DNA of 64,000 nucleotides from the NCBI GenBank assembly GCA_028751875.1, contig CM054153.1, positions 19,623,953 through 19,687,952 of the forward strand. Reading direction: 5' to 3'. Under the pieces are notes generated by a model. That model had not been told where the DNA came from and ran no database searches. It was given only the letters and a program-made list of their open reading frames with translations. The position numbers and the translations under genes are program-made. The stretch comes from Rapana venosa (Eukaryota; Mollusca; Gastropoda; Neogastropoda; Muricidae). Positions 21,221-33,663 of this stretch are shown here, piece by piece. Within the stretch, counting starts at the first letter, position 1; every line of letters begins with the position of its first letter.

Positions 21221-22120
21221 AGCTGAATTGTTGCAAACACTTTGTATCTGCTTCCATCGTGTGTAAACATTTACGTGTGCAGTAACTGAAGGAAATGAAC
21301 AAAGATATGATTTTGTGCTTATAGGGCTAATGTACATGTGCGAAAGTGTTTTCCCACGGTTTGAGAAGGCGTTGGGGAGAAAAGCCTGTGAAAATGCGAA
21401 TTTTTCCATGAAAAAGAAGTGTTTTTGTGTGGTTGCTCAAGTGTCCATGAAAATTGGTCAGTGTCCCTGATTTTCAATGGCTTTGCCCCAGAAAGTCAGG
21501 TAAAGAAATGCCTGCAATAAAACATGAGATTAAAGATGGAGCAAGACTTAAGTCCTATGGCTTTCCCTGTCATAGGGCAGTGGTAGGCACACAACAGCAT
21601 GCACTGAAAAGGTTAACCATTTCAAACGATTGTAACAGAGTGGAGATAGATCACCTCCCAGCACTGCAAAACGTCAAGAGTTTACGGATCATGAACTGAA
21701 CAGTGGAGAGATTGTGTGGCCTCTATGAAGAGGTTGTATAAATTCTACCAAATAAGGCGAAAGTGTATGTAGGGAGAAGTCAGAAACTACCACCGAAGGA
21801 AACACGAGTATGGCACAGTTCGCTGGTGCGTCTTATTTTAAGAACATGGCATTGTGCTTGTTCTCCTTCCACAAAGTAGGCAGTTAGGACCACCTTTCAC
21901 AAAAATTGAAATAGAAAAAAACCCCAACCTTTAAGCCTGTGTATTTTGTCACCACCTGGTCTGTTTGTGTTTGCACCGTTACCTTTGCCACATTTTTTTT
22001 ATCTGGTTGCAGTTATGGAAATCTTTTTGGTTTTTTTTTGTGTTCCTCAGCAAGACATTCATCAGTGGTCAGATTTTTGCCTAGGGATTGTTTTTGTTTC
22101 CCCCCACAATTTAGGTAGCC
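21221..22120. other. Intergenic stretch, no recognised gene
   Basis: A modest open frame at about 21454-21699 has no recognised similarity. It may be a fragment of an unknown element. Confidence 0.4.
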
Positions 22121-22127
22121 GCATTCG

Positions 22128-22670
22128 GACTTCGAGGATGTGTCTTAACACATGTGTCTTTTTGTGTGTTAATTTTGTTGACTTCGAGGATATGTCTTAA
22201 CACATGTGTGTCTTTTTGTGTGTTAATTTTGTTGACTTCGAGGATGTGTCTTAACACATGTGTGTCTTTTTGTGTGTTAATTTTGTTGACTTCGAGGATG
22301 TGTCTTAACACGTGTGTCTTTTTGTGTGTTAATTTTGTTGACTTCGAGGATGTGTCTTAACACATGTGTGCATGTGTCTTTTTTGGGTTAATTTCGTTGA
22401 CTTCGAGGATGTCTTAACACATGTGTGCATGTGTCTTAATTTTGTTGACTTCGAGGATGTGTCTTAACACGTGTGCATGTGTCTTTTTGTGTGTTAATTT
22501 TGTTGACTTCGAGGATGTGTCTTAACACATGTGTGCATGTCTTTTTGTGTGTTCATTTTGTTGACTTCGAGGATGTGTCTTAACACATGTGTGCATGTGT
22601 CTTTTTGTGTGTTAATTTTGTTGACTTCGAGGATGTCTTAACACATGTGTGCATGTGTCTTGTTTTGGTT
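22128..22670 (+). repeat. Minisatellite, ten units of 50-58 bp
   Basis: Each unit carries GACTTCGAGGATGTGTCTTA and ACACATGTGT, followed by CTTTTTGTGTGTTAATTTTG. Units differ by presence of a GTGCATGT insert. Confidence 0.95.
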
Positions 22671-22674
22671 AATT

Positions 22675-22925
22675 TTTTTATCCATTTATACTGGCACACG
22701 ATGCTGTTCTGTAAGGAGGGGCGGGGTTTTTAACATGTGTGCAAGATGGTCTGCGTGCATTTGCACAAGGGCCCTCAGTTTTTTGTAGTCTCATCTGAAA
22801 GACTGACATTCAGTTTGATTTTTTGGGGTCAAACTGGAAAGGAAGGGCGAGGCTGGGAATCAAAGCCAGGACCTCATGGTTTACTTGTTAGGCAGGCAAA
22901 TGTCTTAACCCTCCTGCTGATAAAA
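22675..22925 (-). mobile_element. SINE family B1 copy
   Basis: Reverse orientation; core AGTCTCATCTGAAAGAC and degraded B box (GGCTGGGAATCAAAGCC) are visible. It sits directly at the end of the minisatellite and has no 3' tail. Confidence 0.85.
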
Positions 22926-24270
22926 CTTTAATAATCTCAATATGGAAATCAAACAATCCACTATGTAAATCCTATGAATAATCTGTTGTTTCAAATGTGA
23001 CCAAGACATAAAATAAAATCCAGTAAGTTGAAGATAAGCTTGTAGAAACCATTTTTTGTGATAGATTTTTGATGTTGTGGAAGGAAATATTTGACTAAGC
23101 AAATATTCTTTAATTTTTCATGATAAGTATTAAGCAAAGTCAAAACTCTGTTGATATTTTTAAAAAAATCAGTCTTTACAACTTCTTGTCCATAACAATT
23201 TCAAAGATAGAAAAATGAGCAGCCTCATTGAAAGAGGGCAAGATGTTTGTTTTGTTAAAAAAAAGTGAAGTTGCTTTTTGTTTGTTTCAAAGTGATTGTA
23301 AAATTGGCGGATACTGTAATTTGGAAAAATTCAAGAATTTTTTTCAACTTAATTTTTTCCAGCAAGGATTTGTGCTGCTCTCTTATTTCTTGTACTCCAA
23401 TCTCTCTCTCTCTCATGACAAAAAACCAGTAGTTTGTAAAAAAAAAAAATCCTTTATTTTTTTGCTTTTGTTCCTGTAGTAAAATGCAAAACACACACAC
23501 ACTTGAATCTAATGATCCATTTTTGTAGAAGTGCACACATTTTTCAAATTCACTCTCACACACACATGACATACACACAAAACTGCATTACATTCAGACC
23601 ATCCTGAATCCTGGAACATATAAATTATCCCTTTTCCTGAAAGTACACATAGTTTTCAAATTCAAAAAACCCTTCTCAGCAATCACAATGAGCTTCAAAA
23701 CATGGTTCCAAAACTTAAAGAAAAGAGCCAAGCTGACAAAGTTATTAGCAAACGAAAAATGCACATGCAAGGCAGTATGATCTATAACAACCCATTTCTC
23801 TTGCAAGCCCCATCGAATAAAAGATGTATGCATGTACACAAATGCAAACTATGTCAATACCATAACTTATCATGTAATGATTATTTAACACAATTATGTA
23901 CACAGATATATGCAGCATAAGCAATCTTTTTTTAAAAAACCAAACAGTATCTTAACTAGTATTGAAGCAGCAGCAGTATCCTAACCATTTTATGAAACAT
24001 ATTCTATTTTGCGGTTCAGGGTCATTTCTGATCCCGATGCGCCCCCCCCCCCCCCCTTTCTCTCTCTCTTAAACACATCCATGAGAGACAATAGCCTTTA
24101 CATGACTCAATAATCAGAATCCCTTATACACACACGAACTCACTCTCTGTCTAGCACCCCTTTTTTCCACCAAATATCGTTCCACTATTCCAGTTTTCCA
24201 TAGGAAAGATCAATCCCTGTGTCAAATGTCAAAACACACACACACTTTCTCTCTCTCTCATAAAAAAGTC
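22926..24270. other. AT-rich gene-free DNA
   Basis: No coding similarity. Short CA runs near 23500 and 23560, a C run near 24044. Confidence 0.5.
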
Positions 24271-24274
24271 AAAT

Positions 24275-24500
24275 GTATCTGTGCTGCTTCAGATTATAAG
24301 CAGCATGGTCATAACCATCTGATATAGGCAACATAATCGCAATCGTCTGATACAACATAATCGCAATCATCCTATACAGGTTCTGATACAACATAATCGC
24401 AGTCATCCGAAACAAGTTCAGATACAACATAATCACAATCATCCGATACAAACTCTCATACAAAATCGCAATTATCTGATACAAGTTGTATCAGATGTCA
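24275..24500 (-). repeat. Degenerate minisatellite, unit about 36 bp
   Basis: Repeats of GATACAACATAATCGCAATC with an ATCCGATACAAGTTC half. At least five partial units. Confidence 0.85.
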
Positions 24501-24865
24501 GTTCAAAACACAAACACACATCATATATACGCATAATGTATATCCACTCCTCCTTTTCTTCCCCATTCAGTTTTGTGTTCACACACATTCCTACTCGTGT
24601 ATATGCACACACTAGCGTTTTAAGCAATTCAGTACAGTAATCCTTGTGAAATCTGCCATGCTGCACAATAGGCAATGCAAGTCAGCACTGCATCGTGTAG
24701 CTGAGTTCAACTTCAAGCACAGGATATCTGGGGTTTTATTTTCTTCCAAAACAAGATTACTGTTAAGAGCCCAATCGACCACCGAGGTTACATGTACTTT
24801 GTCTTTCAGCATGTAAATCAAATAAACACAACTGATCATTTCAGTTCTTTTCAAAAGATGGGGGC

Positions 24866-25190
24866 CATGATAGCCTTGTGGTTAGAGTGATGCGCTTGGG
24901 ATCTGCTGACCTGTGTTTGAATCTCGTTTAAGAGGATTTTTCCTCTGGAGTTCACATCAGTGCCGACTCCACTCCCCTTAAAACCTTAAGATGAGACTAT
25001 AAACCGAGGTCCTGTGTGCAAATGCACGCAGAACATCTTGCGCACGCATAATAACCAGTTCCGCTTTTCAAAAGAGTAGGCTATTGTGTGCTGGTGGGAA
25101 TGGATGACAACATTTTTCAAAATGGGGACTGGATGTAAAAAAGGACATCAGTGCTTATTCCATTATCCTAAAAATAAAAAAATAACTAAA
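24866..25190 (+). mobile_element. SINE family B2 (different tRNA head)
   Basis: The head (TAGCCTTGTGGTTAGAGTG, B box TGTTTGAATCTCG) differs from B1. The downstream core (GATGAGACTATAAACCGAGG), body and tail (TCCATTATCCTAAAAATAAA) are those of SINE-B. Confidence 0.9.
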
Positions 25191-26480
25191 TATATAAACG
25201 CACCCATAATTATCCTTTCACAACGCCCAGCTTTCATTTAACAAAAGAACACAATGCATAACATTTTTTTTCCTTACCCATTTGATTCCTCCCCCAAAAA
25301 TATATACACAAGGTCATGAGGACACCAGCCATTCTATTTTATATTATTAACCTTTTCCTGTTAAAAAAAATGCAGCAGTGATAATCAGTTAGATAAAAAA
25401 TGCATGTGGTTTTCTTAATCGCTCAATTCCTCAAGGCAACATGCTTAGCCATGATTATGACAGGAGCTGTTCTTTTTAAAATCTTTAAATTTTTTTTTTT
25501 TTAATGCTATCAGGCTTTACATTTTTTTTTAAAATACTGTTCCCAACTGACCATTTATACAATGGACAAAATTATCCAAGCCAAACAGATATCAGCTCAA
25601 TATTGACTGCATATTGGTCTATACAGGTTTGATAAAAACGATAGTAGTCGTGCCTTGAAAACAAATGCTATCACATGTCGTGAAGTTCATTCATTCTGGT
25701 AATAGCCGAATTATCCATGTTGTCAAAAAGCACACCATTACAGGAGTTACTTAATATGTAACAAATCTGGATTGTTACAAATTATGTATAAAAACCAAGT
25801 AACAAAATGCACTGTACTAAAAACTGAATATTGTGTAAAACTGAAGCTGGGTATGGATGAAACAAGTAGAATAGCTTTTCATGATATGAGATTTTCAAGT
25901 TATCATTTAAGAAAAAAAAAATTTCAAAAATATTTTGTGGTTACAAATACATATACACATGACAAGCATTATCAACAGCAATAAACATTTGCAGTCACGT
26001 GTTCATGAATGCACATCAATGTGCGTAACAGAAATAGATAACGTGCATATACACAGATTCATGCATGCATACATACAAACATACATTTTATACAGTGCAC
26101 TATTTGCATACCATGCCAGAATAAATGTTTGTCAGTTGCCTTTTCCCCCTCTTCCCTCACAATAAGGCTTGTTTATGGAATGTTCTGAAGAGCTGGGTTG
26201 TCTTCTTATCCGAAGCCATTTCCTGATGGTTTATCCATCCTTTCTGTGGTTAGAAATAGTGATTTGTAATGACTCCAATCTATTTCAAATTTCACAAGGC
26301 AATTTGCTATTCTTGCATTATACTGCTCGGTTTTAAATCTATTATGTAGCTGTTCTTGAAAAACTTAAAGTTTTGGTACATGTCTATCAATTTTGCATCT
26401 GTAGATGTGTAGCTTTGCAAGCAACATGATCAAATCAAAGTCTTATCTGTTTTTATGTGTCAATCTACCCCAAACATGAC
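25191..26480. other. AT-rich gene-free DNA
   Basis: No recognised coding or repeat content beyond T and A runs. Confidence 0.5.
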
Positions 26481-26489
26481 TAAGTTAAG

Positions 26490-27660
26490 GGGAAAAAGTT
26501 ATGTTACAGGCACTTGTGCATTGTTCTTTACATACATTTTCTAAGCTTGTCCAAAAGCCTCTAATATATTTACAGTCCCATAAAAAAAGTTCTAATGAGT
26601 CTCTGGCCTCATTACACAAAGTGCAAAAAGTTGTATTCACTAAACCCATAGCATTCAAGTTTCAACACCACATTTGTAGCAATGCTGTTGTGAATTATTC
26701 TCATCTGTAGCCATTTTAGTTAACGTTTTTGTGTCTTTTTACAAAAATATCTTTCCGATGGAAATGTTCATGTAGTTTTTCTGTCCACTTTGTGCAACAG
26801 TTTGGAAGTTGTTTGATACCAGATATTCCTAATACTTTTTTGTCCCCTTAATGACACTATCAATGAACTGCAGTGCTGTGGGTGTCTCTTGATTTATAAC
26901 TTATGTTGTCACTAATTTGTATGCCAGATTTTCAATTTCTTATGTACTGTTTAATTGAAGAAATCCACCCATGAAAAGTAAGAAAGTCTATAGATCTGCC
27001 ACAGATGGAACTGAAATCTTTGTAGTTAATAAATTAACCTTTTTTATTGAGAAAATGCTTAATAGATTAATATATACCTTTCTGTATTAAATTAGTGTAT
27101 TTGATTACTTTATTACCTACCTATTTTTATTCTAAAAGATTTGTTCAGCAAGCATTTCTTGTGTTTTTGAAGGATTACTGCAATGAGAGAAAAATCTATA
27201 AGCATTAAACATATGCGTCCACAAAGGATTCATGTTTGAGAATTTGGCTGAATAGCTGATCCATGCTTCTGACTTTTTTCCTTTTTATTATTCATGTAAG
27301 TTGAGAATTTGGCTGAATAGCTGATCCATAGCTTTCTAAGTTTGTGAGAAGTGGATACTTTTTTTGGCAATACTTACCCAATTATGATTTATGCTTCTGA
27401 CTTTTTTTTTTTTTTATTATTCATGTAAGTTTCAGAGCATATATCAGATATATGTATATATTTTCTTATATCAGGTATGTTCATGCCTCCTTGAGTAACA
27501 GGTTTAACAGCCATCCTTCTATCTACTCTATCCTGTTTATTGTTCCAGACAAATTAAAAACATAGTTTTTGTAGACTTTATGAAATGGTCTTGTGGATCT
27601 GGTGATAATATCCACAGGTGAATACATTTTGACATAATAAGAGACTTTGGAGTTGCTGAG
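26490..27660 (-). mobile_element. Decayed L1/Tx1-type LINE (C-terminal half)
   Basis: On minus: FVWNNKQDRVDRR and GGMNIPDIRK (near 27540-27460), then WTEKLHEHFHRKDIF (near 26770), LQMRIIHNSI (near 26700) and a zinc-binding CTLCNEARDSLE...WDCKYIRGFW block (near 26640-26550). These follow the order of the post-RT region and zf-RVT module in L1/Tx1-like elements. Many frameshifts and stops show old age. A short duplication (GAATTTGGCTGAATAGCTGA, 27240 and 27304) lies inside. Confidence 0.75.
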
Positions 27661-28700
27661 AGATTTCCAATTTAAGAGGAACTTTGAACATGGTCATAAC
27701 TTATTGGTAAAGTTTGTGGGTTTATTTGAGCAAGAGGTGGTAAGTTTTTACTTTGAAGCAAACATTTAGCCTACGTCTTGAAGCTTTTGTCTGAGATAAC
27801 ACAATATGGCCAAACATGCACTTCTCTAAGAAGTGCTGGGTACTTGGAGAAAGTTAAAAAACAAAAACTACACTTATAGATTCTATGTAGCCAGTTTGCA
27901 ATTCTGATTATATATATATATATATTACCAAACATATCTTTGGTGACTTTGGTAGATTTATATTTGATGTATGGAGGATTCAATGTATGGAGGATTCAAT
28001 GTTTGATTGATAAAGTATAATATTTTGATGAATGAAAACACCATTTGTTTGAAATAGGTTTTCATTGCCATTGTGCTTATCATTTTTGAGTTAATGCTGC
28101 TGTAAAAATCAAACGCCAACCAACTGTACAGCATAGGACGTACTTTCCCCCACAATTTCTTCAAGGGAGTCGGGACTACTTTTTTTCCTTTTTCTTTAAC
28201 ATTTTTTTTGGGAGTGGGAACTCTTTTAATACTTCATCAGACTTTTATGTATAAAAGGGGGGAAACAAGACCTGTCCCAAAAAGATGAACACCAAGGCAT
28301 CACCCCAAAAGATGAACACTTACACTATGATTATGTACATTATTATCAGAGTTTGAACTTACACTACGATTTATGTGCGTTATTACCAGTATCTTGCTAA
28401 TGTTCTCATAAACACACACACACACGCACCCTTTACATGCATACAGCGATATACAATCTCTCTTTGTCATAAAACATTTCATGAATTGAAAAAAACCCAC
28501 CAAGTTAACATCTAAATATTTCACAGTCATGCACACCTCCAAACTGATGACACAACACTGACAATCCCAATTTCTTTTGCATCAATAACATATCTTTCCA
28601 GTCCTTCATATTCACATGACTGATGCTCGAGTACCAATAATTGGAATCAGAGCCAAACAACAAAAATCATTGGCATTTTTTTGTTTTCAATCCTCCTGAG
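27661..28700. other. AT-rich gene-free DNA
   Basis: It may include more upstream sequence of the LINE at 26490-27660, but motifs are not clear. A small duplication of GTATGGAGGATTCAAT occurs near 27968-28000. Confidence 0.45.
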
Positions 28701-28704
28701 GTTC

Positions 28705-29080
28705 ACCAATGGAGAAATTTTGTGTAAGCGACTGTTAACCCACCGGTGAGGTAGGTGCACTCAGACTTTGGGGATGATGTCAAAAAACGACACCAGTGTG
28801 TTTGCATTTTACAAAAGATGTCACCCGTTCCGCTGGCACGAAAAGGCCTATTCTTCCAAAAGGTGGAATGAGTTTTTAACATGTGCACAGGATGTTCTCT
28901 GAGTGCTTACACATGGGAGCTTAGCTCTTAGTCTCGTCCAAAGGACTTTTGGGGGAGTGGAGTTGGTACTGATGTTAATTCTAAGGGACAAATCCCTTTG
29001 AACCAATGCCTCGGTGGTAGCTCAAACTCGGACCATCAGGGCAAGAGTTCAATGCTTTAACCACTAGGAAGTTTGCTTCC
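28705..29080 (-). mobile_element. SINE family B2 copy
   Basis: Reverse orientation; head CTAGTGGTTAAAGCATTGAA and B box GAGTTTGAGCTACC, then AACTCCACTCCCCCAAAAG and the SINE-B core and body. It shares the 'CTCCACTCCC' linker with the copy at 24866. Confidence 0.85.
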
Positions 29081-29615
29081 CCCCACCAACCCCATAAGTT
29101 GATTTAAATTTTAATGTTCCCCAAAAGTGCTGATTGATAACATGTAGCAGACGCCTCCTCAATGATTACTATGCAACATCATTCAAAATTCACACATTTC
29201 TGATATATTAATTATATATATCAATGAAATGACATTGCAATGCAACGGTTTCCACAGTTTGTTGTAAAGAACTATAGTTTAAGATCTAAAGAGTTATATT
29301 ACATATGTTGGAGATGGAACTTGGTTACAGGTGACACATTCATGTTATTACATGATTCATTGAATAAAAAAATTAAAAAAGGGTGATTTCACCATGAGTT
29401 TCATGATGCCATGTACTACAAAAATGTGATCCCTGCCATTTTGATGTTACAACAATTTTTTTTTTTTTTTTTAAAGGCAAGTACGTTTTCAAAAATAACT
29501 GTTTTCCAACATTGAAAGCTCTTTACAGGTATTTTTTTTCACAATGTAACACAGCATATAATAAAAAGAACAACAACAACAAAACCAATGTATACATGGA
29601 CATGAATATATTCGA
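29081..29615. other. AT-rich gene-free DNA
   Basis: No recognised features. Confidence 0.45.
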
Positions 29616-29619
29616 AGCT

Positions 29620-29850
29620 GACTGAGAGGATGAAAACTAAGGGGCACAGAAGCCAAGTGAACAAATCCCAATGGCAATGCTGGCATCTGAGGGTTCAGAT
29701 CTCTACAGTGCCCTGTGGATTAAGGGCAGGAACTTTCACCATCTTTCAGATGGACTTATGATGTTGTAAACCTGCCATTGCTTTGCTTCTTTGTGCCGAC
29801 TTTTATACACAAGGTGCACATTAAACATCCTGTCATTTGTGATAGCGTCA
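29620..29850 (+). mobile_element. Possible SINE fragment
   Basis: B-box-like GGGTTCAGATCTC near 29691 and a body similar to the block at 16326-16530. Tentative. Confidence 0.4.
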
Positions 29851-31080
29851 GTTTACAGTGAAGTCAGTTTACGGAGACATGAAAATGTATTGATGAAGCT
29901 TCAACCGAAATGAAGGTAATGAAAAATGGAGTGGATTTCTTGGCCAGTGTGTTGCAATGTTAAATTTATGCACAAGGTTATGAATCTGGACTCCTTCAAA
30001 TTCAAAACGAGTCCCAGGCATCATGAATATTCAAATTTTATGTACAAAATTTTGAACTGGTTTTGATGATTATATTATACAACAATGTTTGACATTGATG
30101 CAAACATGATGTTCACAGGCCTGCCAACTTCAGAGGCCATATCAATTTAATTAAAAAAGAAAAGAAAAAAATGTACGATGGAAGCTATTTATATATATAT
30201 ATGTTAAAAATATAAAAAAAACAAGAAAAAAAAAGTGCGATGGAAGCCGTATTCATGTCGAGTATCCTGTGTTATGCATTTTATCCAATTAAAAGTTACA
30301 GTGTCAAACACTGAATCAGGCAGTGTAAACTACTATCCCAAAAAAACAAAAACAGAACCTGACAATGTACCGCTGACATGATTAACTCAGTGACCTGCAA
30401 ACCTGTTGTTAGTGTTTTGCCCTTTCATGTCATCAAAGAGTGGGGTTGAAGGACCCACAAATTGATCTGTAGACCCTTTTTCAGTCTCTGCCACTGTGTA
30501 TGTGTGTGCCTCAGCGCAGGGTTTGTGTGTGGGGAAGGGGGGGGGAGGGGAGAATACCTGCAAAAGTTATCATTTCTTTCCCATAACCTTGTGATTGATT
30601 CTACTTCGTTCTACACCATGCATTCTTTGTATTCATGAAATAATTTTGAAGCAAATCATGCCTTCGCAGAGAAGCAGTAATTTGTAATTTCTTGATGGAA
30701 GAAAATATAAACCCCATGTTTAGATTATTTCATTCGTAACTTACAGGATGGGTCTCAATGGTTTGCTCCTCTTAACACCACCCCCCCTCCAAAAAAAAAA
30801 AAGCACATTTGTGGCTTGAAACTATAAAAGGGTCTATTTGAAATTAATACAAACGGCTCCGAGATATAAAATCATGTTCCCGAGCAGAAATTAGACAAGT
30901 GGTACTGACTCAATAAATGAAGAATCAAGTCATAGACCTATCAAGAAGACTCCCCCTTTGCAATGCAAGCTGTCCTTTCAGTTTTTGCACCCAACTGGCA
31001 ATCAATGTCAATCCCCCCCCCCCAACTTATATTTTTTTCCTTTTTCAGTGCAGCTGACCAGAGAGACCATAATTATCATT
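29851..31080. other. AT-rich gene-free DNA
   Basis: No recognised coding similarity. G run near 30535-30550. Confidence 0.45.
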
Positions 31081-31081
31081 A

Positions 31082-31145
31082 GGGTTGATGCTTCATAATT
31101 CTTGGCAAACCTCGGAACTCTCGCTGAGAAACAAAAATTACCCGC
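31082..31145 (+). repeat. Short hairpin repeat (family E), copy 3
   Basis: CTTGGCAAACCTCGGAACTC and GCTGAGAAAC, then A-rich sequence. Confidence 0.6.
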
Positions 31146-31428
31146 CCCCGAACAAACTTCATAACTCTAAAATAATATGCATAACACCGGATAGCCAACA
31201 AAAAAAAGGGCAGACACATTTTTGCTCTAATTTTTTTCCCAAGCAGTATTTTACAGTGGTACCCCCAACATTAAAAAAAAAAAAATCTTGGTTAAATTAA
31301 ATAAAGTTAACAAAGACTATCACAATGGTTTTTAGACTAAAATCGGTTTCTTTTTAAAAAAGAAACAAATCTTCACCGCACCACACAATATTTCTAAGGT
31401 AAACAGTGTAGATAATGATGTAACACAC

Positions 31429-32159
31429 TTAACCTCTTAACTGCCCAGTGCAAGTGCACCCTATATGCCGGGGAATAAAATTCTTATGTACCACTGCTAT
31501 GTTCATATCCCTCTTACTCAGAAACTACTTCATGAATATTCCTGATAGTCTGACCAATGACAGTATATATATCGTAGATTACTTCGAGGCAAGCTCAAAT
31601 TAGTTAGCATGATATTTCACTGCAAAAATATATTTAAAATGTAAAAAAATTGACCAAAAATACAATTTCTTTATCACCACTGTCATTCCGAGTACCCTGA
31701 TCTCAATAACGTCAAACATAAGTCTAGGCCAAATCTCATTCTTTGTTTTTAATGCATGATCAGCTGAATCATACACGATCATTTTCATCACTGTTAGGTA
31801 AATCTACAGTTTTATTTGCCACTTTTACAGCTGTGTAAAGTTATTTATGCCTTCAACAAGAAGTGTCAGCCATTTTGAACACGAACTTCCCAAGCAGTCA
31901 TGCATAAAAACACAAAATACGAGCTAAAAAACGATCGTTTTTGCTATGGTTTTTGCAGCTGGATGTTGCCAAGCAACAGGAGAGTGACCATTAATTTTGG
32001 AGTTCTTTCCCTTTAACTGTAGTCAAGGAAGCAGGCTTGTTTACTTGGTTGGACACCCCGGAAATTTTCCGGGTTGTTGGCGTATAGGGTGCACATTTAG
32101 CCCCGGAAAATTTCCGGGGTAAGGCAGTCTAGTGGTTAAATAGGCAGTCTAGTGGTTAA
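31429..32159. mobile_element. piggyBac-like MITE
   Basis: TTAA lies at 31429 and again at 32136 and 32156. The terminal regions are imperfect inverted repeats: TTAACCTCTTAACTGCCC at the left, reverse complement TTAACCACTAGACTGCC at the right. Subterminal TGCACCCTATATGCC also faces its inverted partner near 32080-32094. No transposase reading is visible in about 710 bp. The right end is duplicated (AGGCAGTCTAGTGGTTAA twice). Superfamily is inferred from TTAA targets and TTAACC ends. Confidence 0.7.
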
Positions 32160-32228
32160 GCGCTTCGATTTGTTTGTTTTTTACAAGATTCAGCGCTATA
32201 TAAATTCCATATATTATTATTATTAAAT
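32156..32228 (+). mobile_element. SINE family C tail fragment
   Basis: AGCGCTTCGATTTGTTTG...ACAAGATTCAGCGCTATATA followed by (ATT)n. It begins exactly at the MITE right end. Confidence 0.85.
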
Positions 32229-33663
32229 GTGAAGAAGAAATTTTTTTAAACATTAAATGATTAATGAATGGGGATATGTGTGAATTTGTGTGGCAATATA
32301 CCTCCCTCCCCACCCCCCCAAAAAAGGAAAGAAAACATGGAAATAAAAATAAATGACAATGGTAATAAATAAATAATGCACAGCATTTAAAATGTTTGAT
32401 AATGTATTACAATAAAAATATAACAATGTTTAATGATACATTGATAGGAAAATGTGTGACAATGTATGACAATGAAAATGTGTAACACTACATTATATGG
32501 CAGTAAACACTACATTATATGGCAATGAAATTTTAATATAAACGTCTAACTGTTGCTTGTGAATTACCCACTTGAATTTGAACAATATTTCTAAAATGTT
32601 ATTCACCAAAATTCACCAATGTAAAAACTGATGTTCCTATTCCACATATGAAATGAACATCTGATTATCATTATGCAATGAATTTAAAATCTTGGAATAT
32701 ATCCAGCATTTTTTGCTTTTGTTAACAATGTACTAAGTTGTAGAAATTATCTTTTAAAAAAAGCAACAATAAAAACCCAGACTTTTTTGTTTTGAGAAGA
32801 TACCGACTTTTTCATTGACTACACCAACCAGTACACTTTTCTTTCTCTCTTTCTCTCAAAGTTCTTTGATATTTTTCACTCAGTTCTTGAGGGCAACATT
32901 TCAAATCTGGCTTACTCTTGAAAAATTGTGAGTAATCCAGATCAAGAAAGTGATTAATGATGCGGGTTGTTCTTAGAAACAAGAGAAGATATTTTTTGGT
33001 GGTCATGTTCCTCAGCTAGAGCTCAGAGGAACCTTCACCAATGGTGACATTTTTTTGGGCATGTGCACTCTATTAACTTAAAGGCATCTGCATTCCAACT
33101 TCAGGAATAGTAGAAGAATAAAACATGAATTTTGGATCACTTCCAAACTATATTACCTACATGAGCAGATACACTATATGTTTTGTATAGAACAGATCTG
33201 TTTAAAAACAAATGCTCTTTTGCAAATGCATTCAAGATGAAATACACACATGTCTACACAATCAGATTTCTGATGATCGAGGTGGTAGTTATAAAAATGA
33301 GATTCAAATTCTTACCAGCATTACTGACCCGGTAAGTCATTCCAGAACAAATCTGTTCTACATTCTTCTAGTTCTACTGTCCTGGTTCTATCAATAATCA
33401 AGTACTAGAGATTTTATGCCAAAGTCTCACAATGTTCACAGTTTCATAATCATTCTCAGGAGCATTTCAAACTTTTGATCAAAAACATTGTCAAACACCT
33501 GACAATAATTGACGTCAAGCCTGTCCCAGGGCATATTTTTAAAAACAACCCAAAATCCTCACTGACATCTAAAATAAAAATAAAAACTCTCCAAAAAAAA
33601 AGAGGAAAAGATACATACAACCAGAATGATGAGCTGTACTGTATACCGGAAACAATCGGTTCC
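32229..33663. other. Downstream of LARP6: probable 3' UTR plus intergenic DNA
   Basis: The sequence is free of long repeats except a family E hairpin repeat at 33005-33055 (minus). A minus-strand AATAAA lies near 31812-31817, inside the MITE; whether it is used is unknown. Confidence 0.4.
33005..33058 (-). repeat. Short hairpin repeat (family E), copy 4
   Basis: Reverse complement reads TGTCACCATTGGTGAAGGTT then GAGCTCTAGCTGAGGAAC. Confidence 0.65.

Noticed and set aside
21454..21699. 81-aa open frame
   Set aside because: No recognised motif, splice context or second copy; kept only as unannotated sequence.
22128..22670. CRISPR-like array
   Set aside because: Units are adjacent minisatellite copies without unique spacers, in an animal genome.
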